A DNA stretch of 7,731 nt from Segatella copri (lineage in GTDB: Bacteria > Bacteroidota > Bacteroidia > Bacteroidales > Bacteroidaceae): assembly GCF_019127135.1 (NCBI RefSeq), contig NZ_JAHOEA010000090.1, positions 1 to 7,731 of the forward strand, given 5' to 3'. The notes beneath the pieces were generated by a model, which was given only the letters and a program-made list of their open reading frames with translations, ran no database searches and had not been told where the DNA came from. Below, one piece after another: positions 6,324 to 7,731 of the stretch. Numbering within the stretch: the stretch's first letter is position 1; each line of letters begins with the position of its first letter. The translations under genes were made by a program, and so were the position numbers.

Positions 6324-7484
6324 ATGAAATTACATATTTTCAATCCAGAACACGATTTGGCTTTGGCTGCAAATCTGAAACAGTTCACCGCGCCTCATGC
6401 GGGAAGACAACTTAGAAGTGATCTTGCTTTCATTCCGGCTCTTTGGGCGGAAGAGGGCGACCTCGTACTTGTTGATGACATTGATTTTGCGAAGAACAGG
6501 GTGCGCCATTTTGGAGCTGAACTGAACAGCAAGGTTGAATTCATCACCAAGCCTCAGCTGAAGCATCTGCTCAAGACAGAATTTCTTGACAGTGTTCATC
6601 CCTGGGGATGGAACCTGTCGCTGAAAGGTGAGTTGGAGCGTTTGGGAATGCCGGAGATTATGTTGCCGACTGATGCTGTATTGAATAAGGTACGCGAGGT
6701 GAGCAGCAGGCAATGGGCTGCCCTTCATCTGCAGCGTGGCGTGGAATATGTTACTGAAACGGTCCGTGTCAAAGAACTCATTCTCCAGCATGGCAAAGCT
6801 GTGGTCAAGGCTCCTTGGAGCAGTAGCGGGAGGGGAGTGAAATATGTGAGTGCTGAGGATTTCAAGACTGCCGGAGATTATCCTACCTTCGAAAGATGGG
6901 TGGCAAACATGATTTATCATCAGGGCGGCGTAACCGTAGAGCCCCTATATAATAAGGTGAGAGATTTCGCCATGGAGTTTGAAATGAAAGATGGCAAGGT
7001 ACTCTATCGCGGTCTTTCGCTCTTCGATACAATCAAGAATGCCTATTCGGGCAATGTGCTCTGCTCTGAAGATGATAAGGTGGAAATGATGAAACCACTC
7101 ATTAGCGAGGCTCAGCTTGCCGGAATCAGACAGCGTATCATTGAGGTAATGGAGCCGGCGCTGAAGGATATTTACAGTGGTCCGTTTGGCGTTGACATGA
7201 TGATCTGCACGAAAGGGGAGAAGGATGAATTCTGCGAGGCTGTGCTGAATCAGGAAGGTGAGGATGTAAACAGAACCGGACTGGGCGTGGTTCCTTGCAT
7301 CGAAATCAATCTGCGCAGAACAATGGGACATGTGGCAATTGATCTCTACGAACATCTTGTAGCTCATTCGAGCGATGAGATGAAGACCAACAGGACGAAC
7401 ATCATGCGCATGGAATATGATGGAAACAGATATCATCTCAGAATAAAGCCTGGCAGACCTTCGGAAGAGGCACCGCTGCATTGA
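6324..7484 (+). CDS. ATP-grasp-like protein of unknown substrate
   Basis: The 386-residue product begins MKLHIFNPEHDLALAAN, a start I recognise from a conserved but uncharacterised Bacteroidales family. The pattern fits the ATP-grasp fold, whose members ligate a carboxylate to an amine or thiol through an acyl-phosphate. A nucleotide-binding lysine with a glycine/serine loop is VVKAPWSSSGRG (160-171, K162). A probable adenine-side segment is VEPLYNKVRDF (205-215, E207). Metal-binding acidic residues are in GPFGVDMMI (286-294, D291) and the E-x-N signature CIEINLRRTMGH (325-336, E327, N329). No signal peptide or membrane segment is present, so it should be cytoplasmic. I chose the ATG at 6324. 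The frame is open to an ATG at 6276, but those 16 extra residues translate the promoter and only mimic a hydrophobic leader. It diverges from the ATPase gene and is followed by a REP-like element. No neighbour suggests a substrate. Confidence 0.88.
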   Translation: MKLHIFNPEHDLALAANLKQFTAPHAGRQLRSDLAFIPALWAEEGDLVLVDDIDFAKNRVRHFGAELNSKVEFITKPQLKHLLKTEFLDSVHPWGWNLSLKGELERLGMPEIMLPTDAVLNKVREVSSRQWAALHLQRGVEYVTETVRVKELILQHGKAVVKAPWSSSGRGVKYVSAEDFKTAGDYPTFERWVANMIYHQGGVTVEPLYNKVRDFAMEFEMKDGKVLYRGLSLFDTIKNAYSGNVLCSEDDKVEMMKPLISEAQLAGIRQRIIEVMEPALKDIYSGPFGVDMMICTKGEKDEFCEAVLNQEGEDVNRTGLGVVPCIEINLRRTMGHVAIDLYEHLVAHSSDEMKTNRTNIMRMEYDGNRYHLRIKPGRPSEEAPLH

Positions 7485-7541
7485 TTTTTTTGTAAAGAAT
7501 TTAAGTTTCACAAGTAAGCCCCACACGCCCTGAAAGGGCAG

Positions 7542-7703
7542 AAGCTCCTAGCCCAGGGCATCGCCCTGGGTGTTTATGGACGCAAACCTGTCGCCCTGTA
7601 AGGGCAAAAGCTTTCAAATATGGAAATATACAAAGCTTTTGCCCTTACAGGGCGCCTTGCTGATTGCCATTATACCCAGGGCGATGCCCTGGGCTAGGAG
7701 CTT
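7542..7703. repeat. Outer inverted repeat of the REP-like element, 30-base perfect arms
   Basis: The arms at 7542-7571 and 7674-7703 are exact reverse complements over 30 bases. Each contains CTCCTAG and the local palindrome CCCAGGGC-ATC-GCCCTGGG, so each can fold alone or pair with the distant arm. Outside them, the head hairpins at 7527-7539 and 7706-7718 differ from each other but each keeps its own stem. Confidence 0.9.
7592..7654. repeat. Inner inverted repeat of the REP-like element, 23-base perfect arms
   Basis: The arms at 7592-7614 and 7632-7654 are exact reverse complements over 23 bases around a 17-base loop. The loop itself holds ATAT at 7618-7621 and 7626-7629, which can extend the stem. 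As RNA this is a very stable hairpin and as DNA a possible cruciform. A copy of GCCCTGTAAGGGC sits in the left arm and its complement in the right arm. Confidence 0.92.
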
Positions 7704-7731
7704 TTGGGCCTTCAGCCCGTACTTGAACCAC

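Larger units (their letters stand above)
7526..7719. repeat. REP/BIME-like nested inverted repeat element
   Basis: The whole 194-base block is symmetrical. Unit order is A, B, loop, inverted B, inverted A, with 20- and 19-base spacers between A and B on the two sides. A and B share a 21-base start (7526-7546 and 7592-7612) that matches at 19 positions. Each unit contains a small palindrome such as GCCCTGAAAGGGC, and A also has CCCAGGGC-ATC-GCCCTGGG. Such extragenic palindromic clusters are frequent in Bacteroidales and are known in other bacteria to be mobilised by REP-associated tyrosine transposases. No transposase lies in the window. It begins 42 bases after the ATP-grasp stop codon and may end or stabilise that transcript. 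REP-type classification is inference; the symmetry is seen directly. Confidence 0.8.

Noticed and set aside
6330..7526. Minus-strand open frames of 196 and 193 codons opposite the ATP-grasp gene
   Set aside because: They are shadows of the plus-strand gene without family resemblance or own signals.
7526..7719. Reading the terminal palindromes as a CRISPR array or as insertion-sequence ends
   Set aside because: The units alternate in orientation, lack uniform unique spacers, and enclose no transposase gene. A REP/BIME-like element fits better.

Overview
The window looks like chromosomal DNA of a strictly anaerobic Bacteroidales bacterium, most likely Prevotellaceae (Prevotella/Segatella-like). 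Three things point there. The promoters carry the Bacteroidetes -7 box TAnnTTTG, in two cases with a TTG or TTTG about 19-20 bases upstream. The coding starts lack strong Shine-Dalgarno sequences. All three intact proteins resemble families common in Bacteroidales. The genus is inferred from remembered protein similarity and was not tested by a search.

Layout. Positions 1-1155 hold no intact gene. A minus-strand promoter at 47-77 fires leftward out of the window. A large nested palindrome lies at 217-372, a hairpin at 616-655, and a plus-strand promoter with no gene behind it at 705-733. At 1012-1155 is the 47-residue C-terminal stump of a T7-lysozyme-like N-acetylmuramoyl-L-alanine amidase. 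I read this stretch as the scar of a decayed accessory module.

Positions 1167-4825 (minus strand) hold a complete pyruvate:ferredoxin (flavodoxin) oxidoreductase gene, nifJ/por, with its own rho-independent terminator. Upstream of it on the same strand (4965-6155) is a 396-residue AAA_14/DUF4143-type ATPase whose Walker B glutamate is a glutamine. A divergent promoter region (about 6156-6323) separates this ATPase from a plus-strand gene for a 386-residue ATP-grasp-like protein of unknown substrate (6324-7484). That gene has a canonical -7 box so close to its ATG that its mRNA should be leaderless or nearly so.

The window ends in a REP/BIME-like element (7526-7719): two nested inverted repeats built from hairpin units, with compensatory base changes between the arms.

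Functionally, nifJ is core energy metabolism: it decarboxylates pyruvate to acetyl-CoA and reduces ferredoxin. The other two genes have no evident link to it, and the three do not form an obvious pathway. No CRISPR array, tRNA, rRNA or intact transposase is visible. I did not find a clear new multi-gene system. The parts most worth a second look are the two palindromic elements, the amidase scar, the apparently leaderless ATP-grasp gene and the altered ATPase active site.
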